Below are positions 55,524 through 64,000 of a stretch of DNA of 64,000 bases, one piece after another. How positions within the stretch are numbered: position 1 is the first letter of the stretch; the number at the start of each line of letters is the position of its first letter. The notes below the pieces were generated by a model that saw only the letters and a program-made list of their open reading frames with translations, did not search any database and had not been told where the DNA came from. Origin of the DNA: Chryseobacterium phosphatilyticum (GTDB lineage: Bacteria; Bacteroidota; Bacteroidia; Flavobacteriales; Weeksellaceae); NCBI RefSeq assembly GCF_002899825.2, contig NZ_PPED02000001.1, positions 930,001 to 994,000 of the forward strand. Reading direction: 5' to 3'. The translations under genes and the position numbers were made by a program.

Positions 55524-55588
55524 CAAAATACATTACTGTACCGGTTATATTTTAATCAACTGTATCCCTTCTGAATCAATTAATCTTA

Positions 55589-55596
55589 TAATTTTG
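55589..55596 (+). promoter_or_regulatory. -7 box of the acetyltransferase gene
   Basis: TAATTTTG, ending 13 bp before the ATG at 55610. It faces away from the MocR promoter, 66 bp from it. Confidence 0.5.
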
Positions 55597-55609
55597 AATA
55601 AAAAAAATC

Positions 55610-56122
55610 ATGGATATCATTTCAAAATTTACTGTGGGTTCTGAAGGAGGAATTTCTGATCTTATAACCATTATAGATTCTTCGGTTGGTACTTTGTACA
55701 AAGATTTTGTTTCTGAAGAAAGCATTAAAGAATACAAAAACTCAATAGATCCAAGAAAGATGATCAATGACCTGAATGATCTTTCCAATCAACTTGTCAT
55801 GACCTACGCGGACCAGCAACCGATAGGATACAGTATTATAAAGAGTGGTTCTCAATTTCCGGGCATACCGGAGGGCAAAAGGGCTACAGAAATCAGTTTT
55901 GTTATCCTTCCCGAATTCGATTCTCCTGAAACAAGAGAATCACTCTGGAAAAAATGCAGATCTGCTATCAATTTTACCGATATCATATGGATCAATATTC
56001 TGGCTCATGACCCTCTTTTAAAATTTTTAAAGGAAACGGGTTTTACGAATATAGCCGATGATCATACAGGGCCTTTTAACCTTCCGTCACAAATTTTAAC
56101 CATGGATATCAACAAAGGATAA
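55610..56122 (+). CDS. GNAT-like N-acetyltransferase
   Basis: 170 residues. The pattern of a DUF/GNAT protein is present: VTYADQQPIGYSIIKSG-like strand (MTYADQQPIGYSII), EISFVILPEF, a helix RESLWKKCRSAI, then INILAHDPLLKFLKETGFTNI, which is the typical GNAT beta6-alpha4 ending. The acetyl-CoA loop is not of the strict R/QxxGxG/A type, so the assignment is tentative. The gene is divergent from the MocR regulator. Confidence 0.65.
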   Translation: MDIISKFTVGSEGGISDLITIIDSSVGTLYKDFVSEESIKEYKNSIDPRKMINDLNDLSNQLVMTYADQQPIGYSIIKSGSQFPGIPEGKRATEISFVILPEFDSPETRESLWKKCRSAINFTDIIWINILAHDPLLKFLKETGFTNIADDHTGPFNLPSQILTMDINKG

Positions 56123-56132
56123 AAATAATTGA

Positions 56133-56188
56133 ATCGTAATCGCAGACCGGCTATTCTGCTCCTTGTCGAGCATTTTTGATCGTAATCG
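56133..56188 (+). repeat. Direct repeat ATCGTAATCG upstream of the AraC gene
   Basis: ATCGTAATCG occurs at 56133-56142 and again at 56179-56188, 46 bp apart, in the 139-bp gap before the regulator at 56262. It may be an operator. Confidence 0.4.
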
Positions 56189-56235
56189 TTTTTATGTATC
56201 AAAACCATAGCTCAATATGTTTCAAACATTTCTGT

Positions 56236-56243
56236 ATCTTTGA
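56236..56243 (+). promoter_or_regulatory. -7 box of the AraC regulator gene at 56262
   Basis: TATCTTTG, a full match, 18 bp before the ATG. Confidence 0.55.
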
Positions 56244-56261
56244 TTTTTATAATTTTATACT

Positions 56262-57176
56262 ATGAGTGATCAGCTGGAAACCATTGAAGATTACTATAAA
56301 CGTATTCGCCAAGACAAGAATAAAGTATTTGATTCAGAGGATTTTGAAACAGGAAAATCTCATTTCAATATTTCCATGCGAAAATATTGTAGCTTTAAAA
56401 GCCCCTACAATCGCCGTGATTATTATAAAATCAGTTTTATTATAGGAAAAGGAACAATTCATTATGGTGCTCATGAATTGTATATCGATCGTCCTGCTTT
56501 ATTTTTTCCTTCGCCCAGTATTCCTTATTCATGGGAATGCACAAGTGATTTTCAGGAAGGATATTTTTGTCTCTTTAACCAGGAGTTTTTTAACGGAAAT
56601 TCAGAATTCAACCTTTTTAAAAAAACCTCATTATTTAAAGAATGGAGTAAACCTGTTGTTTTTTTAACGGAAGAGCAAACGCAGCTGGCTACTCTTTATT
56701 TTGATCAGATTTATAAAATGAATAATTCTGCATATCCGTATCGTTGCAACAGTATCAAAAGCCATCTGGCATCTGTTCTGCATCTTGCTTTGGAAAACCG
56801 TGTAGAGGATGTTAATCCCAGTGAGCTTCCGGCTAATGTAAGATTATACCGTTTATTTGACGAATTGCTGAATAAACAATTTCCCTTAGATTCACCGGCT
56901 TACCCACTGGTTTTGCGTACACCTGCGGATTTTGCTCACCATCTGAATGTTCATGTTAATCATTTGAATTCCTCGGTAAAATCGGTAACCAATCTTACAA
57001 CCACACAGATCATTAAAGAAAAAATGTTTGAAGAGTCTAAAAACCTACTAAAATATACCAACTGGGATATTGCTGAAATAGGATATACTTTAGGATTTGA
57101 ACAGCCTTCTCACTTCAATAATTTCTTTAAAAAGCATGCCCAAACTTCACCCCTAAAATTTAAAAACTCATATTAA
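56262..57176 (+). CDS. AraC family transcriptional regulator
   Basis: 304 residues. Cupin-like N-terminal domain (about 35-165; YKISFIIGKGTIHYG, LYIDRPALFFPSPSIPYSW) and a C-terminal double HTH (about 200-304; IAEIGYTLGFEQPSHFNNFFKK, read as EIGYTLGFEQ and HFNNFFKKH). It is a full-length paralogue of the regulator at 27342. It lies 89 bp before an MFS exporter gene on the same strand, which is its likely target. Confidence 0.92.
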   Translation: MSDQLETIEDYYKRIRQDKNKVFDSEDFETGKSHFNISMRKYCSFKSPYNRRDYYKISFIIGKGTIHYGAHELYIDRPALFFPSPSIPYSWECTSDFQEGYFCLFNQEFFNGNSEFNLFKKTSLFKEWSKPVVFLTEEQTQLATLYFDQIYKMNNSAYPYRCNSIKSHLASVLHLALENRVEDVNPSELPANVRLYRLFDELLNKQFPLDSPAYPLVLRTPADFAHHLNVHVNHLNSSVKSVTNLTTTQIIKEKMFEESKNLLKYTNWDIAEIGYTLGFEQPSHFNNFFKKHAQTSPLKFKNSY

Positions 57177-57236
57177 ATATTTGAATTTTGTAATTTTTAC
57201 TTTGTCTTTTAAAACTGATCTTTGCATTTCTTAAGC

Positions 57237-57244
57237 TAATTTTG
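57237..57244 (+). promoter_or_regulatory. -7 box of the MFS gene
   Basis: TAATTTTG, 21 bp before the ATG at 57266. Confidence 0.5.
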
Positions 57245-57265
57245 CAATGTAAAAAATGAACGAAT

Positions 57266-58471
57266 ATGTTGAGAGCAGCGTCTGAAAAACGTATCAGACT
57301 AATTACCATTATGGCTTTTGTATCGATCCCGCTTTCCGGGTTCGTCACAGATATTTATTTACCTTCATTTCCGTCGATGGCCAGAGAAATGTCAGTTTCT
57401 GAAAAAGATATCCAGATTACTTTAACTACTTATCTTTTAAGCTATGGGATTTCCCAGTTGTTTGTGGGTGGAATTCTGGACAGCATAGGTCGTTATCGTC
57501 CTAAATTACTCGCTTTATTTCTATTGATCATCAGTAGTATTTTAATTACAATGACCAATAGTATTTTTCTGATCTGTTTACTCCGTATCCTTCAGGGAGC
57601 AGCGGTTTCTGTACTTGTAGTCGCTACCCGTGCTATCTTTGTCGACATCTACGATTCTGAAAGAGTGAAGCATTATCTTAGTTATTTCACTATTGTCTGG
57701 TCTTGCGGCCCTATTCTGGCGCCTTTTCTGGGAGGATATCTTGAAAAACTTTTTAACTGGCATGCCAACTTTTATTTCCTTGCTTTTTATGCAGGATTTC
57801 TTTTCCTGTTTGAATGGTTTTTCAGTGGTGAAACTCTACCACAAAAAAAGAAACTTAACCTTTCAGAAAATATCAGTTTGTATGCTATGATGCTTAAAAA
57901 TAAAATTTTCATGTTGGGAATTTTAATTCTGGGATTAAGTTATTCAATTGTTATGGTATTCAATATCACAGGACCGTTTATTATTGAAAATACGTTTCAT
58001 TTTACCCCTGTAGTAATAGGATATTGTACATTGATTCTAGGCTTTTCATGGATGATAGGTGGTTTTATAGGAAAACGAAGACTTTCATTGGGTTTCAAAT
58101 CAAGAATTTTACAACCTATTTTACTTCAACTGATCCTTATTGCCTCTTTAATTATTACCAGTAGCTTCATAGAGAACCTATTTATTATGATTCCTTTTGC
58201 ATTTTTCATCCATATATGTTCAGGGATTCTATTTACTTCGTTCTTCACTACAAGTATGTTGTATTTCCCTAAAAATGCCGGTACAGCAGGAGGTTTAATG
58301 GGTGGGCTGGTTTATGTCATTACTTCTCTTACCAGTTTTATTATTTCTATAACCGGAAATGTAACAGAACAAAAAGATCTGGCCTGGCGCTATTTGATTA
58401 TAGCCTTTATTCTTCTTGGAATAATCCTCATTATGAATCAAGCCGTAAAAAAAGAAAAAGCAGAGAATTAG
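57266..58471 (+). CDS. MFS multidrug exporter (Bcr/CflA family)
   Basis: 401 residues with twelve membrane segments. The start has TDIYLPSFPSMAREM in TM1 (the DxYLPALP-type motif of Bcr/CflA drug exporters), then the loop 2-3 motif GGILDSIGRYRPKL and RILQGAAVSVLVVATRAIFVD. It would use the proton gradient to pump drugs or metabolites out. The AraC gene directly upstream and a good terminator just after the stop codon make it a two-gene unit. Confidence 0.92.
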   Translation: MLRAASEKRIRLITIMAFVSIPLSGFVTDIYLPSFPSMAREMSVSEKDIQITLTTYLLSYGISQLFVGGILDSIGRYRPKLLALFLLIISSILITMTNSIFLICLLRILQGAAVSVLVVATRAIFVDIYDSERVKHYLSYFTIVWSCGPILAPFLGGYLEKLFNWHANFYFLAFYAGFLFLFEWFFSGETLPQKKKLNLSENISLYAMMLKNKIFMLGILILGLSYSIVMVFNITGPFIIENTFHFTPVVIGYCTLILGFSWMIGGFIGKRRLSLGFKSRILQPILLQLILIASLIITSSFIENLFIMIPFAFFIHICSGILFTSFFTTSMLYFPKNAGTAGGLMGGLVYVITSLTSFIISITGNVTEQKDLAWRYLIIAFILLGIILIMNQAVKKEKAEN

Positions 58472-58487
58472 TCTCTGCTTTTTTTAT
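58455..58487 (+). terminator. Terminator of the MFS gene
   Basis: AAAAGCAGAGA pairs with TCTCTGCTTTT over ATTAG, then TTTT. The hairpin includes the stop codon region. Confidence 0.9.
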
Positions 58488-58878
58488 GTAAGCCAAAATA
58501 TCAGTTTGCTTGTTTTTCATGATTTATTCTCTACTATTATTTTCCCAATGATACTTTCGGACTATATTTAACTACTTTCAAATAAGCCTCTATCCCTAAA
58601 TCAATAATAATTTAGCATCAATGAATGGTGGATAAGAATGATGACTGTAAAAACACAGATTTTATTTACCGTGATCTCTAAAGATTAAAGATATCGGGAA
58701 TCAGCAGATGGCAACCTGTCTTATATTTTTACCTAAAAGCAAATTCTTTCAAAGAACAAAGAATTAAAAATAATTTTGGTGAGAATATATGTCTTTTCAA
58801 TATCCTATCTGATTTTTTACAATTATTCATTACCCATTTTAAAAAATTAAACTATTGATTAATTATAAAACAAACGTA
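58488..58878. other. Intergenic region upstream of the exporter operon
   Basis: About 390 bp. The only recognisable element is the promoter box TAATTTTG at 58771-58778. No small gene or operator was identified. Confidence 0.5.
58771..58778 (+). promoter_or_regulatory. -7 box of the exporter operon
   Basis: TAATTTTG, a full match, giving a leader of about 95 nt before tolC. Confidence 0.5.
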
Positions 58879-60225
58879 ATGAAACTATTGGCTGGGCTTA
58901 TTATGATAGTATCCGGAATACATTGTGTACATGCTCAAATGGCACTCAGCTTTTCTGAAGCAAGGGAAATGATGATGAACAAGAATATTCAGGTAAAAAT
59001 AAATAATAAAAAAATAGAAACTGCCAATAATAAGATCAAAACCTCACAAAGTTTGATGTTTCCTCATTTTAAAGCTTTTGGAACAGCTTCTTATGTAGAC
59101 CGGGTATCAGAAATTGATCTTAATGACAAAAGGGATGGATTGGCAACATTATTAAACCTCTCTTCACCCGCTGTATTGGGGAATTGGGACTTTACCTTCC
59201 AGAAAAAAGATATGGCATTCGGTGGGATTTCAATGAACTGGCCGATATATGCAGGTGGAAAAATAAGGTCCGCAGTTAAAATTTCTAAAATAAGTGCTGA
59301 AGTTACTAAAATAGAAAAAAACGATTCTGAACAAAGCCTTGTTTCGGAATTGGCTGGTAGTTATTTCAAGACAAAACTGGCCGAAGAAGCTGTAATGGTA
59401 AAAGAGAATGTTGTAGAGGTTATGAATGTTCATTTATCCAATTCTTTAAAGCTGGAACGCAATGGGCTTATTGCCGGGGTAGAAGTATTACAAGCTAAAG
59501 TAGCCGTAGCTGAAGCTGAAAGACAACTGCTATCCTCTAAAAAAGACCTTTCTCTGGCAAGAACAGCCCTTTCTGCAACATTGGAACAAGAAGAGATGTT
59601 TATTCTTACGTCACCATTCTTTTTGGAGGAAAATATGAGCACATTGGAAGAATACAAAGAAAAAGCAGCCGCCAACTATCCCCAAATACAAAAATTAAAA
59701 CTGCTTGAAGAGATTGCCCAACAGGGAATCAATGCGGAAAAGGCAAATTATCTGCCCACTGTTTTATTAACGGGTCAAAAGATTATTGCATCTCATAACT
59801 ATCCTTTGGTAAAAAATCCCTTAACTGTAGGTGTTACTGTCACCTACGATATTTTTGACGGATTTGGAAGAAAGAATAAAATTCTGACAGCCAAAAATGA
59901 AAAAGAAATGATCGAAATGTCCAGAGAAAAACTTCAACTCGACATTAAAACTTATGTTGAGAAGCTTTACAACGAACTAAAAAAATCAAATGAACAGATT
60001 GTATCCTTAAATCAATCTATACAACTTGCCGAAGAACTTGTAAGAATACGAAAAGCTTCTTTCTCAGAAGGAATGTCGACCTCTACTGATGTGATTGATG
60101 CTGAACTGGAGCTATCGGGTAAAAAAATTGAGCAACTAAAAGCCTATGCAGACTACGACATCAACCTCGCTAAGCTATTTGAAATGTGTGGAATAGGCAA
60201 TGATTATATCCGCACTGCCCAATAA
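58879..60225 (+). CDS. TolC family outer membrane channel
   Basis: 448 residues from the ATG at 58879 (MKLLAGLIMIVSGIHCVHAQ, signal peptide); the frame starts at a TTG at 58855. Two outer-membrane-factor repeats with long alpha-helices are seen (SFSEAREMMMNKNIQVKI; QSLVSELAGSYF; later IQLAEELVRIRKASFSEGMSTSTDVIDAELEL, of which the SEGMSTSTDVIDAE part is the family hallmark). It forms the trimeric exit channel for the HlyD and permease proteins encoded next. The spacing to the HlyD gene is 32 bp. Confidence 0.9.
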   Translation: MKLLAGLIMIVSGIHCVHAQMALSFSEAREMMMNKNIQVKINNKKIETANNKIKTSQSLMFPHFKAFGTASYVDRVSEIDLNDKRDGLATLLNLSSPAVLGNWDFTFQKKDMAFGGISMNWPIYAGGKIRSAVKISKISAEVTKIEKNDSEQSLVSELAGSYFKTKLAEEAVMVKENVVEVMNVHLSNSLKLERNGLIAGVEVLQAKVAVAEAERQLLSSKKDLSLARTALSATLEQEEMFILTSPFFLEENMSTLEEYKEKAAANYPQIQKLKLLEEIAQQGINAEKANYLPTVLLTGQKIIASHNYPLVKNPLTVGVTVTYDIFDGFGRKNKILTAKNEKEMIEMSREKLQLDIKTYVEKLYNELKKSNEQIVSLNQSIQLAEELVRIRKASFSEGMSTSTDVIDAELELSGKKIEQLKAYADYDINLAKLFEMCGIGNDYIRTAQ

Positions 60226-60257
60226 AATCTAAAATATTACAACTTAAAATTACTACA

Positions 60258-61259
60258 ATGGCGACAAACCAGAAAAAATCAGTTACATTCATCAATATTC
60301 TCATCATTATATTAATATTTGGAGCGATAGCTGCTGTATCAGTGTATTTTCTCACATCCCCTACAAAAGATTATTTACAAGGGCAGGCTGAAGCTACTGA
60401 AATCCATGTAGCTCCTAAAGTAACCGGAAGATTGGAAAGCAAGCTGGTAGAAGAAGGACAAACGGTAAAAAAAGGACAACTTCTTGCAATACTTTCCAGT
60501 CCGGAACTTGATGCCAAACTTATTCAGGCCCAATCAGCAAAGGATGCCGCTACCGCTCAATATGATAAAGCATTAAACGGGACTCGCTACGAACAGATTC
60601 AGGGAGCATATAATACATGGCAACAAGCTAAAGCTGCAGCTGATTTAGCAGAAACTACTTATAAGAGAATGGAGAATTTATACAACGAAAAGGTAATTCC
60701 TGCACAAAAAAGAGATGAATCAAAAGCTCAAAAAAATGCATCCAGAGAGCAAGAAAAAGCGGCATATAATAATTATCTGATGGCGAAAAACGGAGCAAGA
60801 ATGGAAGATAAAAATGCTTCAGCTGCTACAATGAGACAGGCAGATGGTGCTGTAAAGGAAGTTAATGTATATAGAAATGAAATTAATGTAATTGCACCGG
60901 CGGATGGAGAAGTTAATCAATATTTTCCCAATATGGGGGAGCTCGTTAATGCAGGATATCCCATTGTAAATCTTATCGATCTTAATGATATCTGGGTGGT
61001 TATTAACATCAAAGAAGATCAGATGGGAAAATTTAAAATGAACAACAAATTTGAAGGGATTATACCTGCATTAGACAATAAAAAAATTGAGCTACAGGTA
61101 AAGTATATTGCTCCACTTGGTGATTTTGCCACCTGGACAGCAACCAAAACCAAAGGTGGTTTTGATATGAGAACATTCAAAATCAAGGCCTATCCTACAA
61201 AGAAAATAGAAGGGTTCCGCCCAGGAATGAGCGTACTGGTACCATCTGTAACATTATAA
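60258..61259 (+). CDS. HlyD-family periplasmic adaptor
   Basis: 333 residues. One N-terminal membrane anchor (FINILIIILIFGAIAAVSVYFL), then a barrel-sandwich half (IHVAPKVTGRLESKLVEEGQTVKKGQLLAIL), read as APKVTGRLE and EGQTVKKGQ, a helical hairpin (about 90-190) with many Ala/Gln, the second lipoyl half (VIAPADGEVNQYFPNMGELV) and a beta-barrel. It bridges the permeases and the TolC channel. It starts 32 bp after tolC and ends 9 bp before the first permease. Confidence 0.92.
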   Translation: MATNQKKSVTFINILIIILIFGAIAAVSVYFLTSPTKDYLQGQAEATEIHVAPKVTGRLESKLVEEGQTVKKGQLLAILSSPELDAKLIQAQSAKDAATAQYDKALNGTRYEQIQGAYNTWQQAKAAADLAETTYKRMENLYNEKVIPAQKRDESKAQKNASREQEKAAYNNYLMAKNGARMEDKNASAATMRQADGAVKEVNVYRNEINVIAPADGEVNQYFPNMGELVNAGYPIVNLIDLNDIWVVINIKEDQMGKFKMNNKFEGIIPALDNKKIELQVKYIAPLGDFATWTATKTKGGFDMRTFKIKAYPTKKIEGFRPGMSVLVPSVTL

Positions 61260-61268
61260 CAAACCCAA

Positions 61269-62441
61269 ATGGACACAATGAAAAACGGTTTTTGGAAAGT
61301 ATTTTTTTATGAATGGAAAACAATCGTAAGAAGACCTGGTATAGTACTTTGGACCTTAGGAGTTCCATTAGCAATATTCATCCTTTATGCTGCAATTTTT
61401 GGGGATGGTGTACTCCGTAAACTTCCAATAGCCATCTTAGATCAGGATAAAACTGCTATATCCAGAGAACTGATCAGACAAATAGATGCCAACTCCACAT
61501 TAGACTTCACAAAAGAAGTAAATAATCAAAACGAAGGACTTAAACTGATCCAGACCAGTAAGGTATTTGGTTTGATTATTATTCCCGGCAATTTTGAGAA
61601 AGATATCAGCCGTGGAAAAAGCACAAACGTAGTATTATATGTCAACAATGATTACATGACCCCGGCAGGGCTTATTAATAAAGGATTTAATACTGTAGTA
61701 GGAAGTTTCTCTACCTCTGCAAAAGTGAATGTAATTATGAAAAAAGGTTCATCCACTTTACAGGCAAAAGATATTGTTCAGCCTGTCATTATGAGGAGTC
61801 ATACCTTGTTTAATCCTTTTGTGAACTATGCCTATTACCTTTGTCTTTCACTTTTCCCAATGGCATTACAACTTACTGTAATGATTACTACATTATACCT
61901 TCTGGGAAGTATCTTGAAATACAACAAAGGCAGAAGCCTGTACAAATTGAGTGGAGAAAATGTTCTGTCTGCATTTTTCGGAAAGATATTACCTTATACC
62001 CTTATTTTTTCTTTATTAACCATCCTTATGGTCGCTTACCTGTTTGGTTATCTGGGTATCCCCATCAACACCCACGCTATAAATGTATATCTATTGACCC
62101 TGGTTTTGATTATTGTCTATCAATTGATGGCTGTCTTTTTTGTAACCATTACAAAGGATTTCAGATCCTTATGTGCAATGGGAGGAGGTTATTCATCTTT
62201 AGCATATTCATTTAGCGGTTATACATTTCCTCAGGAAGGAATGCCAACAGCCATTAAAATTCTTGACTCAATCTTTCCATTTTCTTCATATTCCAGGGCC
62301 CTTACCAATATTGCGATTAAAGGGATGCCAATGATTGAATCCCTTCCCTATTTGATAGGTTTTGGCGTTTTTGCTTTGATAGGCTTACTCTCACTAAAAA
62401 AATTCAGTTATCAGCTGCAAAAAGGACATTATGAAAAATAA
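61269..62441 (+). CDS. ABC-2 type permease 1 of the exporter operon
   Basis: 390 residues (an ATG three codons downstream at 61278 is possible). One N-terminal membrane segment (GIVLWTLGVPLAIFILYAAIF), a large periplasmic loop (about 50-180) with PIAILDQDKTAISRELIRQI, then five membrane segments. The topology is that of ABC2_membrane_3 (YhhJ/YbhS-like) permeases. No Walker motif occurs in the protein. It overlaps the next permease gene by 11 bp. Confidence 0.88.
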   Translation: MDTMKNGFWKVFFYEWKTIVRRPGIVLWTLGVPLAIFILYAAIFGDGVLRKLPIAILDQDKTAISRELIRQIDANSTLDFTKEVNNQNEGLKLIQTSKVFGLIIIPGNFEKDISRGKSTNVVLYVNNDYMTPAGLINKGFNTVVGSFSTSAKVNVIMKKGSSTLQAKDIVQPVIMRSHTLFNPFVNYAYYLCLSLFPMALQLTVMITTLYLLGSILKYNKGRSLYKLSGENVLSAFFGKILPYTLIFSLLTILMVAYLFGYLGIPINTHAINVYLLTLVLIIVYQLMAVFFVTITKDFRSLCAMGGGYSSLAYSFSGYTFPQEGMPTAIKILDSIFPFSSYSRALTNIAIKGMPMIESLPYLIGFGVFALIGLLSLKKFSYQLQKGHYEK

Positions 62442-63618
62442 TTTATTTTATAGAATTATAAAAACCATATTCAATGCCTGTCAGGTAGAATTACTCCATT
62501 TTTTTGGTGATAATGCTTTACGGACGACATTTCTTGTATTTACACTTGTTGTTGCTTTTTTAAACAGTTCTGTCTACAATAATGAAATCATTGAAAAAAC
62601 ACCTGTAGCTGTGGTAGATTTGGACAAGACCAGTATGAGCAGAAACTTTATAAGAATGTTGGATGCTACTCAACAGGTAAGGGTATTATCAGTTTCTAAT
62701 GATATGAATCTGGCAAAGAAAGAATTTACTCAGGGAAAAGTTTTTGGAATATTGATTATCCCTGAAGATTTCGAGCAAAAAATATCTCTTGGCCGTCAAG
62801 CATCCTTATCACTTTACAGTGATGCCTCAAACATGTTACACAATAAAGCTGTATCTGGGGCAACAAATTCTGTTATGGGGACTTTCAATGCCCAAATAGA
62901 AGTAAATAAATCTTTGCACAGCGGTTTAAACTATGAAAACAGTACGATTTCCCGCCGATCAATTGCTTCTATAACAAAACCCCTGTTTAACCCTTATGGT
63001 GGTTATGGGACATTCCTGTTACCAGTTGTATTTCTGGTGGTTATGCAAACATTATTGCTTACAGCAATTGGGGTCTTGGGAGGAACTTTCAGAGAGCAAA
63101 ACAAATATCTTGAAACATATAATATTTCAGATTCTATTCATCTTAGAATAATTCCGTTACTGCTAGGCCGAGCACTTGCTTATTTATTATTATGTATTTT
63201 ATTATTTTCAGTAATGGTAGGGTCTACATTCACAATTTTCAAATTACCTTTCAGAGCAGCCTTTGGAGATGTCATTGTATACTTAATTCCCTTTTTCTTA
63301 GCTGTAATATTCTTAGGATTTGCCTTAATGGGAGTCTTCAAAAGAAGAGAAGATGCTGCAATGTCCATTACATTTTTGTCTACTCCCGCTGTTTTTCTTA
63401 CAGGAATTTCCTGGCCATCAGTCGTTTTTCCGCAATGGGTGAATGTATTATCCTATGCTTTTCCCTCCACATTGGGAGCCAGAGGATTTCTGGCACTCAG
63501 TCAGTTTCAAGCCGGGTTAGGGGATGTAAAAGATATATGGGGTCAGATGTGGTTAACAGCAATTTTCTACTTTATTATTGCTGTACTAGTTAATTATCGT
63601 TTAAAAATTTCACAATAA
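62431..63618 (+). CDS. ABC-2 type permease 2 of the exporter operon
   Basis: 395 residues, homologous to permease 1 (VAVVDLDKTSMSRNFIRML aligns with its PIAILDQDKT segment). One N-terminal segment, a periplasmic loop (about 50-185) and five C-terminal membrane segments. It is the last gene of the operon in the window; no ATP-binding subunit gene follows before the window ends. The pair probably forms a heterodimer with the HlyD and TolC proteins. Confidence 0.88.
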   Translation: MKNNLFYRIIKTIFNACQVELLHFFGDNALRTTFLVFTLVVAFLNSSVYNNEIIEKTPVAVVDLDKTSMSRNFIRMLDATQQVRVLSVSNDMNLAKKEFTQGKVFGILIIPEDFEQKISLGRQASLSLYSDASNMLHNKAVSGATNSVMGTFNAQIEVNKSLHSGLNYENSTISRRSIASITKPLFNPYGGYGTFLLPVVFLVVMQTLLLTAIGVLGGTFREQNKYLETYNISDSIHLRIIPLLLGRALAYLLLCILLFSVMVGSTFTIFKLPFRAAFGDVIVYLIPFFLAVIFLGFALMGVFKRREDAAMSITFLSTPAVFLTGISWPSVVFPQWVNVLSYAFPSTLGARGFLALSQFQAGLGDVKDIWGQMWLTAIFYFIIAVLVNYRLKISQ

Positions 63619-64000
63619 ATGCATCAAAAAATCGCCTATAAAACGAAAGAATAGTTTGACTTGTATTCATCAACTCTGAATCTTCTTAATGATTCTTAAG
63701 TGTTTTCATGACCATGATAATTTTATGTTGTTTTAGTAATAAATCAAAGCTTTCACCTTAGACTTCCGTCTTCTATTTTCCTGTCATAAAATAATTCATT
63801 ACAAAGAGAATTGCGGACTATTAGAGGAGAACTTCAGACAATAGATTACCGGGTATTCGTCGATATATTTGCAGTATTAGTTAAAATGATAATCCTGATC
63901 CTGAACAAATAATATACAATAACCTTAAACTTTGAGTAATCCTTACTTAACCCGTGATTGAGTTGTTTGTTTATTTGGTATTAGATTCAACAATACATCA
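63619..64000. other. Intergenic region at the right edge
   Basis: 382 bp without a recognisable gene. A TATATTTG box at 63864-63871 points right, toward a gene outside the window, and would give a leader of at least 120 nt. No clear terminator for the exporter operon was found. Confidence 0.5.
63864..63871 (+). promoter_or_regulatory. -7 box for a gene beyond the window
   Basis: TATATTTG, a full match to TAnnTTTG. Confidence 0.45.

Overview
The window is a low-GC chromosomal segment from a Bacteroidota bacterium of the class Flavobacteriia. Chryseobacterium or a close relative is the best guess. The signs are TAnnTTTG-type (-7) promoters, A-rich start regions without Shine-Dalgarno sequences, type IX secretion sorting domains (type A and CHU_C/type B), a topoisomerase IV operon of parE-hypothetical-parC, DUF4180 and YceI proteins, and many small peptides with a double-glycine leader. 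No insertion sequence, integrase, prophage or CRISPR array was seen. All family names come from reading motifs; no database was searched.

Layout. 0-0.8 kb: the 3' end of a terpene synthase and a tandem array of four identical initiator tRNA genes. 0.85-4.3 kb: tsaC, a CPBP protease, yaaA, prmC and a DUF4180 gene. 4.8-7.0 kb: two secreted proteins, one lectin-like. 7.1-15.8 kb: two short-chain dehydrogenases, a 7TM-AraC regulator, a rhomboid protease and topoisomerase IV (parC, parE). 16-21 kb: a propeller-type LytS sensor kinase, its LytTR regulator and a T9SS-exported PKD protein. 21.3-24.5 kb: a grasp-with-spasm RiPP locus with three leader-sharing precursor peptides, an intergenic terminator, an ATP-grasp maturase, a small unknown protein and a SPASM protein with no radical-SAM cysteine motif.

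24.7-33.4 kb: a methionine aminotransferase and two groups of small cysteine-rich GG-leader peptides (2 + 5 genes). Between the groups lies a block of dehydrogenases, AraC regulators and a metallo-hydrolase. 33.5-43.7 kb: ychF, a solitary OLD-like ATPase/TOPRIM gene, ferritin, a GH10-like lipoprotein, typA, a DJ-1/PfpI protein and YceI. 44-50 kb: a T9SS type B surface protein, an O-methyltransferase, tex, a HAD phosphatase and an eighth cysteine-rich peptide on the minus strand. 50.4-64 kb: an M28 peptidase, a histone H1-like protein, a MocR regulator with a divergent acetyltransferase, an AraC regulator with an MFS exporter, and a TolC-HlyD-permease-permease exporter operon with no ATPase gene.

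The most notable content is the peptide biology. There are two kinds of GG-leader peptide. One is the grasp-with-spasm precursor set, encoded beside its maturases. The other is a dispersed cysteine-rich family whose cores all contain C-x6-C-x4-C, with no maturation or export gene nearby. Four of these eight peptides are too short to appear in ordinary ORF calls and were found by reading the gaps.
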